Source of the DNA: Diogma glabrata
Lineage: Eukaryota; Arthropoda; Insecta; Diptera; Cylindrotomidae
Direction of reading: 5' to 3'
Assembly: GCA_963693315.1 (NCBI GenBank)
Contig: OY856187.1
Span: 78,189,394-78,253,393, forward strand
DNA length: 64,000 nucleotides
Positions 49,116 to 60,046 of this stretch are shown here, piece after piece. Each line of letters starts with the position of its first letter. The stretch's first letter is position 1. The notes under the pieces were generated by a model that saw only the letters and a list, made by a program, of their open reading frames with translations, was not told the origin of the DNA and made no database searches. The position numbers and the translations under genes were made by a program.

Positions 49116-50019
49116 CTAGTGTTTTCAAGAGGCGTGGATGAATCAAGACTGTATTGACCTTCTTCAGAATAGAATTTTACGTAAAATGTCTACAAGGACG
49201 TAATAACAGATCCACGTGCCTACATACTGGCAAAACTAACCGTTTTAAAAATATGAAAACGAACAAAGAAAAAAGGAAGGTCAAAAGATTCGAGAAGATT
49301 GAAAGTCTCAACAATTAAAGCATTTCAACAACAGATAAATATTTGAAAAACAAACAACCCGGATCTTCCACCATGCAAAACGAAGAGGGTATCCAACGAA
49401 GAGGGTACTTATTCAGACAGTTTGTAATAGGGAAAATACATCGAGATTAAAACACAGCTTTGTTGATACCAATCCATAAAACACATTCGCCTACAAAGTA
49501 CAAACTACAAACAGAGCGCCTTCCTCTGCACAACATATAATATACCTCCTCAAACGTTCTGGTAGTCAAACTCAATTATTTTGTTAAAAAATTGTTTAAG
49601 GAACACCAAAGTTCTTTCCGAGAAGGTTGAACCATCCCTGATACACTTTTCCAAGACGCATGATTTTGAAAATAATTTGACACACCTGTTAATAATTTAA
49701 GCTGTTCATTGTACAAATCGAACAGCCCCATAAAACAAAAAGGCTATACCAAAACTATACTATAACTATATCAAGTGATTTGAAACTTAAGTTTAAGGCT
49801 GTTGAAAAAATGTCGTTAATCGGTTAGCAGAGTTACGGCTTAATTATGGGTTGATTTAAAGCAGGTCAGAGAAACCGAGAAAATCTATTAATTAATTTAA
49901 AAAAGAATTTTAATTACTAATCTAATATTAATACTAATATAAATTACTAGTCGATTTCTCAAAGTTATTTAAAATCGTCAAAGGATGCAGCCGACTAACA
50001 TCAGTGTTTTCTAGATAAA
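49116..50019. other. Intronic stretch, no clear gene
   Basis: Somewhat less AT-rich than its surroundings around 49130-49560 and may be decayed transposon coding sequence. I could not assign it. Confidence 0.35.
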
Positions 50020-50280
50020 CTCATTAAAGATGATGCGTACGCTGATGATATTGTCTTCAACTGCAAAAGTGAGACTTCTATAAATAAGACTTTAAATCGA
50101 TTGGGATTAGTGCTACAGAAATTGATATGCCAATTGTAAAAGGTCAAATATAACTGTTTCTAGCGTTAAGAAAGTGGTCTAAAGTTGAATCCTTTAACTA
50201 TTTAGGTGCTCTACGAATCGAGTAAGAGCTCGAAAGAGGTCGCACACGGGATGCTAGCTGAGAATAGGCTTCTTAGATAA
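50020..50280 (+). pseudogene. Reverse transcriptase scrap with YADD motif
   Basis: The plus frame reads DAYADDIVFNCKSETSINKT, LNRLGLVLQKL, and after a frameshift VESFNYLGA-like sequence then SSKSSKEV. YADD followed by a FxYLG box about 50 residues later is the RT palm-to-thumb order of RTE-like non-LTR elements. Only this core is left. Confidence 0.6.
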
Positions 50281-50413
50281 TATTCATACATGCGTTAGAG
50301 ATTGTTCAGGGGGAAGAAGCTGGTTAGATCGGCAAAGCTTCGTTATAGAACATAAAAACCGTAACAAAAGAAAAATATTCCTATTGACAAGCAAATTGGT
50401 CTCTTTGTATTCA

Positions 50414-50648
50414 GGGCCCCTACTCCCGAACACATAAATGTGAATTTTGACAACATTGTGAAGTTTGTATTGCATTACAATAAACGGTAACGATTTTCCG
50501 GAAAACCAATTTCACATTATTGTCTAAATTTAATTTAGACAATATTGTGAAATTCGTTTTTCGTAAAATCGTTATCGTTTAATGTCACGCAATACAAACT
50601 TCACAATATTGTCCAAATTCACATTTATGTGTTCGGGAATAAGGCCCC
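50414..50648. mobile_element. Foldback MITE, complete copy (235 bp)
   Basis: Nearly the whole element is an imperfect palindrome: GGGCCCCTACTCCCGAACAC at the left, and at the right the inverse of GGGGCCTTATTCCCGAACAC. Arms of about 100 bp include CATAAATGTGAATTTTGACA and CAATATTGTGAAGTTTGTAT. The centre is TTGTCTAAATTTAATTTAGACAA (about 50519-50541). It is the same family as the MITE split by the RTE at 26.7-30.4 kb. Confidence 0.8.
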
Positions 50649-50994
50649 AGACAAAATTGGCAAATATCATGATATTTATATAAATATCAAAATAGCCGAT
50701 ATATATCAGACATATATCCGATATATATCAATCTCTGATATTTATTTTTGAATAAGTTGTTTATCTTAAATATTAAACAATATATGGCACTTCCCACACT
50801 TGTATGCAGTACAACGCATCACTTCCTGGTTTCTTACCTCTTTGCCTATAAACTAAATTCAAATATGGCATCTCCAATTTAGTTTATAGGCAATTTATCA
50901 AGCCTATTCGTCTATATCTTCGATTGCACAGCTCAAATGACGAATACGCTTGCTTGCTTTGTCTTGTTTATTTGACCAAATTGCATCATCAATA

Positions 50995-52040
50995 CCCATT
51001 CAAGGTTGCACAACTGGTCCAGTAATGGTTCATTACTGGCGACCAGTAATGCAGAAATGGTCGAGTACTGGCAACCATAACTGGACCACAAACATAATGT
51101 TACTCGATGATAGCTCGAACAATAAATGACTGTCATTCAAGGGCCAGAGAAAAAAGCCAGTAATGGCTCATACAAGGTTATACAATTGGTCCAGTAATGG
51201 TCAATTACTGGTGACCAGTAATTCAACAATGGTCGGGTACTGGTCCAGTAATGGTCAATTACTGGCGACCAGTAATTCAACAATGGCCGGGTACTAGCAA
51301 TCATTACTCATAGTACTGGTAACTATGACTCAGCAATTAACATAATTTTACTTGTTGATAACTTCGGACAATAAATGACTCCCATTCATTTGCTAGAGAA
51401 AAAACAGCAATGGTCGATATGCGTTGTACAGCTAGCCCAGTAACAGTGCCCAGTAACCAATAATGATGACCAGTATTGAAGCAATAGTCGAGTACTGGCA
51501 ACTATGACAAAGTCAATAAAAAAATATAAAATATTATCATTTGTAAATTTAAATAAATTAAATACAAAATAATTAAAATAAAGTAAAAATGTCTAAAGAA
51601 AAAAATTTTAAACTTATACCAACCATTACTTTATTATCATAGTCTTTCAACAGAGGTGCGATAATTAAACTATAGGTGAAATTTTTCGAACTATATATTT
51701 CCAGTGTAGTGAATTTTAACCAAATGACCTAGATCGGTCAATTCATGTTTCAATAACAATAACAATAGCCAATTAATGTTGACCATTAACATGCCATAGG
51801 CCATTTAAAGTAACCTTTGCTGATTAATTTCTATAAACCGTAGATTGGCTGATTCATGGGTCCGGTAATGGCCCAATAACAATAGCCAAGTATTCATGGG
51901 CCAGTGCTTAGCCATTCAAAGGTAACTAAATACTGGCTATTTTCTGTTAACCATAGATCGGTCGCTGAATGGCTCTAGTACTGGCCTGGCACAATAACAA
52001 AAGCCAAGTACCGTTAACCATTTATGGAACAGGGAAACCG
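50995..52040. repeat. Degenerate CCAGTAATGG/ATTACTGG repeat block
   Basis: CCAGTAATGGTCAATTACTGG and diverged relatives recur across this block, each often followed by CGACCAGTAAT and GGTCGGGTACTGG. The core is an inverted pair, so it can fold. It may be a subterminal repeat array of the surrounding hAT element or a foldback element nested in it. Confidence 0.55.
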
Positions 52041-52169
52041 TACTTGGGTAGTCATTCCATTCCACCACACCATTGGTGGTATATTTCTAAACTGAGATTG
52101 AAATACATATTATGGAAATGGTGTAGATTCAGTTAAAGCGCCATTACAAATGGAATAAAGTCTGAAATA

Positions 52170-52560
52170 ATTATATTTAAATAATGAAGTATATGCTTCT
52201 TCTCTTTGGTGGATGTTCAAACGTTTACCTAAAAGTCGATGGTCAAGCATAAATTAGCTAGGTGATGAGGTGCATTTAAAGCCATGTCTCTCCTTCGATA
52301 AAAAGTTTCTTAACTTCTAAAAGTTGCTCTAGTTTAAGATCGGCTTCCAGTTTATGCCAAATTTCTATTACAAAAACAAAAGCCGTTTTATCTCTTTGAA
52401 CTCTGTCTAAAGCGACTGCTATTGACTTAAGACAACAAAGCATATGTTTAGCATTACCATATTTATGTCATAAGTTTAGTTATGTCAGGATCTATGTCAG
52501 CTTCATGGTCTTGGCATAGCTGAACCAGGTTACCTCGACTTGGCATGCGTTTTTCGAGCA
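52170..52560 (-). pseudogene. hAT transposase C-terminal remnant
   Basis: Minus frames read ALDRVQRDKTAFVFVIEIWH, KLEADLKLEQLLE, then after a shift MALNAPHHLANL and after another DHRLLGKRLNIHQREEAY. The HHLAN.LDHR(F/L)LGKRL...Q...A pattern is a conserved block of hAT transposases upstream of the dimerisation region. Stops and at least two frameshifts are present. Confidence 0.7.
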
Positions 52561-53173
52561 GTTCTGCGTCCAACTTTAAGGTAGGAATAGTTAAATTATT
52601 CCTTTTTTATAAATATCAAGATATATATCAGGAAATAAATATCGTGATATATATATCAATGATATATATCGGATATATATCATTGATATATGTCATGCCA
52701 ACCTTGGCCCCAGGTAGTTTGGTTTAAATTAAATTTACATATTTAGAAATAAAAAAAAGAATTTTAATTTAAAATAATAATCCCTGTTTATCTAGAAAGA
52801 TGTTGAAACTTTGTGTTCAGTCTCAATAAACATCATTATAATGAAAACAATCCCAATCAAATAACAGTGCTCGCCAATATTATTTTGTAGTCTTTAGAAA
52901 CTTATTTTGGAAATTTAAGCAAACCACATATACTATAAAAAAGATAATACATATTATCAAACTTAATCATAAAAAATATCAATCATAATTCTCAAACAAA
53001 TATGTATGTATTCAGAAAAAGTTTTGGTTTTAATTATCTGATAAATTTGAATACGTTCTTTTTTCACACATGCTTAATAATTAAAACAAATTAGGAGCAG
53101 AGATAAAATAGTTTTATCTTAATTAAATTGTAGTAATCGGGGTCACCGTTATAACAAACACAACAAAAATTAC

Positions 53174-53340
53174 CTTAAACCGAACATTACTAGATTCGGA
53201 ATTAGTTTGTGATTTATTATCAGATGGTGTAAAACGTCCATCTAAACTAGTTGCACCACCACCAATACTTGCACTCCCATTACCACCTTCTGCTAGATGG
53301 GAATTTTTTTCATTGCACGTTGAACATATTTGCACCATAC
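53174..53340 (-). CDS. Exon b of the CxxC-rich host protein
   Basis: This exon follows exon a after a 73-nt intron. Its acceptor is an AG just before GTATGG, and its first two bases complete the Gly codon of exon a. It ends at Lys, phase 0, before GTAATT. It encodes 55 residues: the knuckle CSTC near the start, a Gly/Ser-rich linker, and a polar tail ending NVRFK. The next exon lies 9.8 kb downstream and starts PYETTSL, so the joined text reads smoothly across the long intron. Low-complexity Ser/Gly/Asn content suggests a flexible linker between zinc-knuckle modules. Confidence 0.75.
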
Positions 53341-53413
53341 CTAATTAATAATAAACAAACAATTAGTTTCAAAGATCGGTCGGTTAAATGTTAATAATTT
53401 CAAAATAACTTAC

Positions 53414-53633
53414 CCTGTGGACTTATTGGACTAGCATTTGGAAAAGGTTTTAATTGTGTTATAAATGGATAGTATGGTTCCCTCTCAGCATTTGGACAAC
53501 AATAAACTAAACGAAGCTGGGATGATGCTGAATCTACTCCACATGTATAACAAACAAATGTGGCTCGTTCCGCCACCGACGTCGGACGTTTACGTAATGT
53601 ATAACGCCTTTGCTCATCGGCAATACTATGAGC
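53414..53633 (-). CDS. Exon a of an unrecognised CxxC-rich host protein
   Basis: This is the first visible exon of a minus-strand gene whose five exons join in frame. It begins after a clear acceptor (TTTTGTATTGCAG, phase 0) and ends at the donor GTAAGT with one base of a split Gly codon. It encodes about 73 residues: a basic stretch (RRYTLRKRP), then VCYTCG, then a hydrophobic segment with a CC pair (LVYCCPN). CYTC is the first of eight CxxC knuckles in the joined protein. Together the exons give about 467 codons with four CxxC pairs (CYTC/CSTC, CYIC/CSRC, CFLC/CTFC, CHLC/CLDC), a layout that suggests zinc-binding modules in a nuclear or regulatory protein; that role is inference. No upstream exon or start codon was found, so the 5' end is missing. 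I cannot name the family. Confidence 0.75.
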
Positions 53634-55167
53634 CTGCAATACAAAAATGTGAAGATTATTTTTTCTGTTTCAAATATGAAATATTTTAAGCAAACACTTT
53701 CTTTATTACTAGGACAAGGCATTGTTTGATTTCGGTTACAGATTATGTATTTTCTGTAATTACTGAATTTAAATGTTAGACATAGATAAACAGTAATTTA
53801 AGATAAGATTGTTTTTTAGCAAACAATAATTAATACGGACAGTTTTGAAATTGTTGACAATACTTTAGTTTTTAAGCGTGTTGAATAAGTTAAAACAAAA
53901 ATAATGAATTTACACAATAAAATATTCTCATTTTTCTATCAGAATAATTTCCTTTTATTAGAAATGAATTTTAAGAAGATTACTTACTGTCAACAAACTT
54001 TAGAAAAAATAATTGTTTTTTTTTCAACAAAGTATAGTTAGTAGTCCACAGCTGATATTGACGCAAATCAAATTATAGATTGACAAATACTTATTTAACA
54101 TTTATAGGAATAAACATGTTTATCACACTATGAATTTCACAAGGTAACATTTTAACTGGAATGAAGGAAGATATAGGGAGAAATGCCGAACATTTAATGA
54201 AGATATAATGTCATTTAAGCTAAGATTTTTAGATCGGGACTCTCCAGGACAGACTGATACAAGATATTTTGTATTTCCTGAAAATAAGAATCAACAAATT
54301 TATATTTTTAGTCCAGTAACATATATTAGGTGCTACATTGACAATACGCTATTATCAATTAACCATAGCGCTCTGCTTCGCAGATAGTATAGATGTTCCA
54401 TGGTTGAGCCACTCCTTATAAAAGAGCTCATTAAAGATGATGTAATTTGGAACCGTGGAATTGATTACCAACTAACTCTTTATTCTTTGTAGTCACTACG
54501 TAAGATCATACGTAGTTCAGAAAATGCATAAGATGTATGCAACAACCAATATCTTAATATCAACGAAACCGTAAAGAGACTACACTGTAGAAATGAACAA
54601 ATCATTTATATAATACACAAGATTGGTAACAGTACCAAAGGCCCTGAAGAACAACTAATTACTGTGAAAACTTTGCACAAGATTGGCAACATGTTATAAA
54701 ATTATAATCCAAAAAACTGCAAGATCATCTAAGTTTTGAATATAGCTATAAACCTTAAGAAACTTTGAGCTGAAAGCTTTTACTCTGACAATAATGATGA
54801 TTGAATAGTGATTTCAATGAAAACATTTGACTTCTGCAAATATTATCAACCATAAATTGTAAACTTTTACGATTTCATCATGCTATTTTCTCTAGATTTC
54901 AATTAGATTTGCACCTTTTAAAAAAAATACAAAATAAAAATAGAAATGATTTTGATTAATCATATGTCAATATTGTGCAACTCTAGTAGGAATCTTCTTT
55001 GTTGTTTAATTTAAATTGTAGCGTTAATTTTTAAAAACAATATTTACGTTTTGGAGATAATTGCAATTAATTCACTATTCAATGAAGCAAACAAGAATAA
55101 TAAATTTACTGTATTGTAAAAACTAAAATAAGAGATATTTGCTGGGAAAATATAGTTTTTGTAAAGA
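53634..55167. other. No gene seen upstream of exon a
   Basis: I searched for an upstream exon of the CxxC gene and found none I could support. Stretches near 54140-54240 and 54400-54700 look like decayed transposon sequence but carry no assignable motif. Confidence 0.4.
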
Positions 55168-55617
55168 CTACTGCAAAACGAAAGAATAGTTTAATTTTAA
55201 TAAATCAGGATCTCGAGACGAAAAATGATCAAAAATAAAAAGACTCTGAAATGCCCCACTTGTAGAGTCAGCACAAAGTCCATGATTTGTTCTTATACAG
55301 TTTAGTGTGCTCCAGGTATGGCGTGGCAGATCGAAGCCGGACTGAGTAGAAATCGGGTTAATAATAGTAAGACCAGATGTGTAGCAATTTTTCCAGGAGG
55401 TATCCCAGGCATCGAAGATATTAAAATCAGATACCAGCAGGTTGCTGGCAGTTTTGTTGGAAGGCTTTTTTGCCTTCATTCGACAAAGAGTGTGGTCACC
55501 GTAATATTCATGCAAGGGTAGCGTGATGTTGGTTACCTTTTTATGTTCACGCATTATCCTTAACACAGGGAGCCAAGATAAGGGAGTGGACCTGATAGTA
55601 TCACTTATAGTACGCAT
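55168..55617 (-). pseudogene. Non-LTR retrotransposon C-terminal remnant
   Basis: The open minus frame of 149 codons includes TPLSWLPVLRIMREHKKVTN and FDLPRHTWSTLNCIRTNHGL followed by CADSTSGAF. The phrase LPR..W..LN.IRT.HG.C is common just before the zinc-knuckle tail of insect CR1/R1/Jockey-group ORF2 proteins. The usual CxCG knuckle that should follow is replaced by unrelated sequence, so the end is truncated or frameshifted. Confidence 0.5.
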
Positions 55618-55989
55618 CGTGGCATGAAGTTAGCGGTCAACTTTTTGAGTATGTGTCCAGAACTCCATGTAAGAAACTGATACTACTGTTCACTCGAAAA
55701 ATAATCACTCATTCAGTTAAACATTCCACAATATATTCACTATTCTTACTCTCTGACCAAAATTATCTAAGAACTATATATAATGTTTCATACTTCAAAT
55801 GGTTTGCGAAAGCTTAAACATAAGCAAGTGACCTTATGTACCCCCCATTTTTTACCGAAAAATATATATACAAAAATAATTTTACATCGAAATTGAGTTA
55901 ACAGCTAGAAATATCTTTTCAAATTAATTAGTCAACAATATTACTAAATTTTCTGAATCGGGAACATATCAGCTATGTTGTGCAGAATG

Positions 55990-56560
55990 CTATTGTATTT
56001 ATATTTTCTTTTAATAAAAAGCATTATAGGAATTACAATATTTGTCATAACAACACATAAATACCTTTTCAGATCTAAGTTCCACAACAACATGCGTTTT
56101 GGGGTGTTGAACGCTTTTTTAAATGTTTGTGGATTGAACGACCCCAAGACAATTAATTCGGGCAAAGCATTCCATTTGTACGACGTTGACGTACGGACAA
56201 AGAAATCCCTCTGCATTCTATCACTATGAAAGTGAGTCATTTCAACAGTTTGACTGATTGCACAAATTAATTAACGAGTAAAACGGGGAAAAGAATATGG
56301 TTGAGGCATGATGGATCCGATTTCGTCCGACCACTGCTGATGACGGTATTTACAAAAAACATCGAAATCAGCAACAGTGCGACGATGTTGCGGGGAATCA
56401 ATGTTTGATGTTAAATTTTGATCACCCACAATTCTTATACCATGCATATGTAGAGTCCAAAAGAGGATGGAAAAAGATACAGCGCCCCAAACTTGACAAT
56501 AATATTCCATACGAACTTATAAATGTAGAATACATGATACGGAGTGAAATGATACATCTC
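55990..56560 (-). mobile_element. Family-A retrotransposon 3' fragment (A7)
   Basis: The minus strand carries the family-A thumb and tail in pieces: MEYYCQVWGAVSFSILFW, HGIRIVGDQNLTSNIDSPQH, RRTVADFDVFCKYRHQQW, then after a frameshift MQRDFFVRTSTSYKWNALPE and FNPQTFKKAFNTP. The 3' terminal block (GGAATTACAATATTTGTCAT, CAACAACACATAAATACC) is at 56028-56070. A TC/GT length change near 56190 and several stops show decay. Confidence 0.75.
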
Positions 56561-56564
56561 TCGA

Positions 56565-58310
56565 TGTATAATATACATCAATACCGCGTTTACACTACTA
56601 TTTAAGGTCACCTAGTTTATCGCGTTGTTTAAGGGTATCATGTTATTGGGGTTATCAATATTTATAAAACTCTAAACCAGTCATCATACTTATATGCCAA
56701 AAATTAAGCGATAAAAACGTTATTAAGTCAGATTATAAATTGTCTTTATCTGACTCTCACCTTTAACTATTTGACTTACTAAGAATACTTGAAACAAATT
56801 ACATATATGATTATCAACAAAATTGAACATGACTAAACATTTAATACGCAGAAATTATTTTACTATCGTATCGCACAACTCTACCATTAGATAAATATTT
56901 ATCATAACATTAACAATTGATTGAACGTATCACAAATAACATTAATAGCGAAAATCGATAAAATCCAGTTTCGCGAATATTATAATAACTTATCATAAAC
57001 CATTTTAAATTATCAAAATCAAAGTCGATTAATTAAAATTTGTAATCAAACATACTTGTTGGTTTACTAGTTGATGATAATTAATCGGTGGAAAAATCAT
57101 TTTAAATTTAACCATAAAAAACTTTAAATTAGCAGCTAGTGTCTAATCCAAGTTAATTGTATTATATATTCCAAATTGTTAACATTTCACATTTAAATAT
57201 TTTTTTTATTTCACAGTAAATAAATTAAAAATCGATCAATTAATTATAAAATACGTTTTTTTCATAAAATGTCACTAAATATTAAATTTCACAAAAACGT
57301 TCTTTAAATTCTTATCATTAAATAAAGACGTGTAATTACTATTACATCAAAAAAGAAATAAGTTTGTACAAAAATAATCGTAAAAGAAAATCAAGTACAA
57401 TCCGGCATCTGACTTAAACAAAACTGAATTTAAAAAAACAAAACTCTATTCTTCATATCAAACTTGTTCATTTTAACTGGCCTTTTCCAGAAAAGTATCT
57501 ATTTATAAAAACATATAAAATTATTATCATATTTGATTTAACGCTACCGATAGTATAATTTTTTATGTAAACAACTAGAAAGTTCAAGTTCTTTTGGTTT
57601 AAAATTAGTATATTCTTTATTAAAAAGACAATCTAACATTTAATGTGGTGATAATATTGTTCCTATAGTTCAGTTAGATGAAATGAAAACTTTAGAGTAC
57701 CATACCACGAAACTTTGGGATATTTCCCAAACCAAATACTGCACTAAAAACCGCAGTTTCAAATGGTGTCGTGATTTGGTTAATCTCGTACATTTGTTTC
57801 TTTATAAAATATTCTTTTGATATATATGAAATATTTTAACTTTATGCATTGATTTTGTAACATAATATAGATGAAAAACACAAGCAGATGAATCTTATGT
57901 TTATAATATGATTAATACTTATACACGATATTTTGCAAAACAAAGTGATTGTCACAGCAGCAAATATTTACAACATAAACGGAGAACGGATAAATTATGG
58001 TATTACTAATTTTTACTTTACCACAATTGAAAATTGTGTGACGTCATCCAATCGGTCGAAAAATAAATTTTTGCATGCCCCAAATTTTATTTTATCGTTT
58101 GTTTTAGAACATCCTGAATTTAAATAGCAAAACAGTGTATATCTGTGGGGGACTAAATAGTTTGATTGACAAAAACGTACGGGGTCTGAAAGAAACTTTG
58201 GTTATGATCCAGGTTCACTTGGAAATGGAAGACGTGGATTCGTTTCAAAATTGGACAAAATGGCGAGACGGTCTCCCGAACGCCAGTTTATTTGAATCTT
58301 GAATAAGCTA
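56565..58310. other. AT-rich stretch, no gene seen
   Basis: AT-rich sequence with no protein-like frame. 58150-58260 is related to the 22.9-23.8 kb degenerate repeat. Confidence 0.45.
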
Positions 58311-58311
58311 T

Positions 58312-59038
58312 AAGGTTTAGTACTAAGATTGAGAGTAGTGAAATTTTAACGCGATCTCCAAAGCTCTCCGAAATTCATTTTGACAGCCGTGAAAAAGTTG
58401 TGAAAAGTATTTGGAGAAAAATTTAAAACATTTGTGATTTTAAAACAAAAATTTTTAGTATTTACTGATATTAATTATATTGTTTTAGTTCTCGCGTATT
58501 TTTCTCAAAATTAAAATAACGAAATAACCAATAACGTGAAATAAAACCTAGTATCGAGATTCAGTGAAATGAAATGTTCATTCAAATTTAACATCGTTAA
58601 AATCAAAAGTAAAATATTTAATTTCATATTTCACTCTTTTGGAATACGTCCTGAAAAACTTGTGAAATTATATTGTTTGTTTTTATATTTCAGAGACGGC
58701 ACACCAAATGGTCTCCGAATATTTTTGCACAGCAAAATAATGTTTTGAACATTATTTCACTGCGACATTTTGACGTTTGATTTATTTTATATTGTATAAA
58801 AGTTATTTTAATTTTAATTTAAGTTATTTTAATTTTGAAAAAAGTACGGGTAAATTAACAAAAAATAATTGATATCAACTATTGTAAGTAAAAAAAAATT
58901 GTTTCAAAATTAGAAATGTATCAAATTTCTCTCCAAATACTTTTCACAACTTTTTCACGACTGTTTAAATCAACAGCTTGAAGATCTTTGGAGATTGCGT
59001 TAAAAGTTCACTAGTCTCAATCTTCATACTAAGCTTAA
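58312..59038. mobile_element. Foldback element, about 727 bp
   Basis: The left end TAAGGTTTAGTACTAAGATT is mirrored by AATCTTCATACTAAGCTTA at the right. Further in, GTGAAAAAGTTGTGAAAAGT and ATTTGGAGA (about 58392-58420) are mirrored by TCTCCAAATACTTTTCACAA at about 58931-58950. TIRs are thus at least 120 bp. It is non-coding. An inner segment near 58545-58630 is related to the right end of the next element. Confidence 0.6.
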
Positions 59039-59149
59039 ATGTTTAAAAGATGGTTTTGCTGTGATAAATTATTCGGAGACTTTTGTGCCCCATCTCTTAA
59101 TTATAAAAACATACTACATAATTTCACAACTTTTTCACGACGTAAGCCC

Positions 59150-60027
59150 AGTATGGAGATTGAGTGAAGTGCAATTTTTACGCGATCTCCCAAGTTCTCC
59201 AAAATATTCGGTGAAAAAATTTGTGAACCGAAATTGGAGAGAAAGAAATTTGACACATTTGTAATTTTGAAATAAAAAATTTGTATTTACTGACAGCAGT
59301 TGCAGCACTGAAAAAAAATTGAAGTTCATGACAACCTCATCTCGAAGTTGGCAGTTTATTATTCATGCAAAGAAAAATTATTTGCAATCAATTTCACTGT
59401 GATTGGGACAACTACACGATAACATTTTCCTAACAACAGAATGAGGTTTATTTAAAATATAAAGTGTTATATCCAATATAACAGTAGTTGAATAAAGATA
59501 ATAACTATTTCCCTGAAAAAAATTTTCTTTGGCCTTATATCATGAATTTTTCATTTTAAAGTTTAAGTATTTGAGATTAATTGAACTATATTTTATTTTC
59601 ACATAAATATTTCGTGTGATTGTCTCAACTTAATCGATTTATAATTGTAGACTTGTTGAAGCAATTTCGTAGTTTGATTCGCCATATGTGACCGCACGGT
59701 GAGGTTGAGACAATTGCATTTCGATTGGAAATAGGACATGTTTTTTTCAGTGTGTAATTTTTTTTTTTCAGTTTTTGTACATTGTTGTCAACATCGAAAG
59801 CAAATATTTATTGTTAAACAAAATTACATAAAACAAACTAAATTTCAAAAATACGCAATTAAACTATAGTGAAAAATGAAGCGGAATTTTCACATTTGAC
59901 TAAATCTCCAATCTTACACTTCACTTAATCTCCATGTTAAAGAGAAAAATATGAAATCAAATTTTTACTTTTGATTTCACGACGTTAAATTTGAATGAAT
60001 ATCACGAACGAACTCAATCTCCATACT
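59150..60027. mobile_element. Foldback element with AGTATGGAGATTGAGT ends
   Basis: AGTATGGAGATTGAGT (59150-59165) is exactly mirrored by ACTCAATCTCCATACT (60012-60027). Subterminal parts resemble those of the 58.3-59.0 kb element (CGCGATCTCC...GGAGA; TTGATTTC, TTAAATTTGAATGAA). Another possible pair, CACTGAAAAAAA at about 59305 and its inverse at about 59742, hints at a nested MITE. Confidence 0.55.
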
Positions 60028-60046
60028 ATCGAGGCATTTGTCTGGC

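Larger units (their letters stand above)
50652..52706. mobile_element. hAT-superfamily element, about 2.05 kb, decayed
   Basis: The termini are CAAAATTGGCAAATATC at the left and, inverted at the right, CAAGGTTGGCATGACATATA. Flanking octamers are GCCCCAGA and GCCCCAGG, a 7/8 match that fits the 8-bp target duplication of hAT elements. Subterminal regions carry repeated GATATATATC palindromes (50697-50740 and 52610-52690). Inside lie CCAGTAATGG repeats and a transposase remnant near the right end. Confidence 0.7.
43368..53173 (-). other. 9.8-kb intron of the CxxC-rich gene
   Basis: The interval between the GTAATT donor of exon b and the TTTTTCAG acceptor of exon c keeps phase 0 on both sides, so I read it as one intron. 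It is far longer than the gene's other introns (61, 66 and 73 nt). Transposon debris fills much of it: a TTA-flanked MITE, a family-A retrotransposon 3' end, a CR1/Jockey-like 3' half, a reverse-transcriptase scrap, a foldback MITE and a 2-kb hAT element. An undetected small exon inside it cannot be excluded. Confidence 0.65.
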
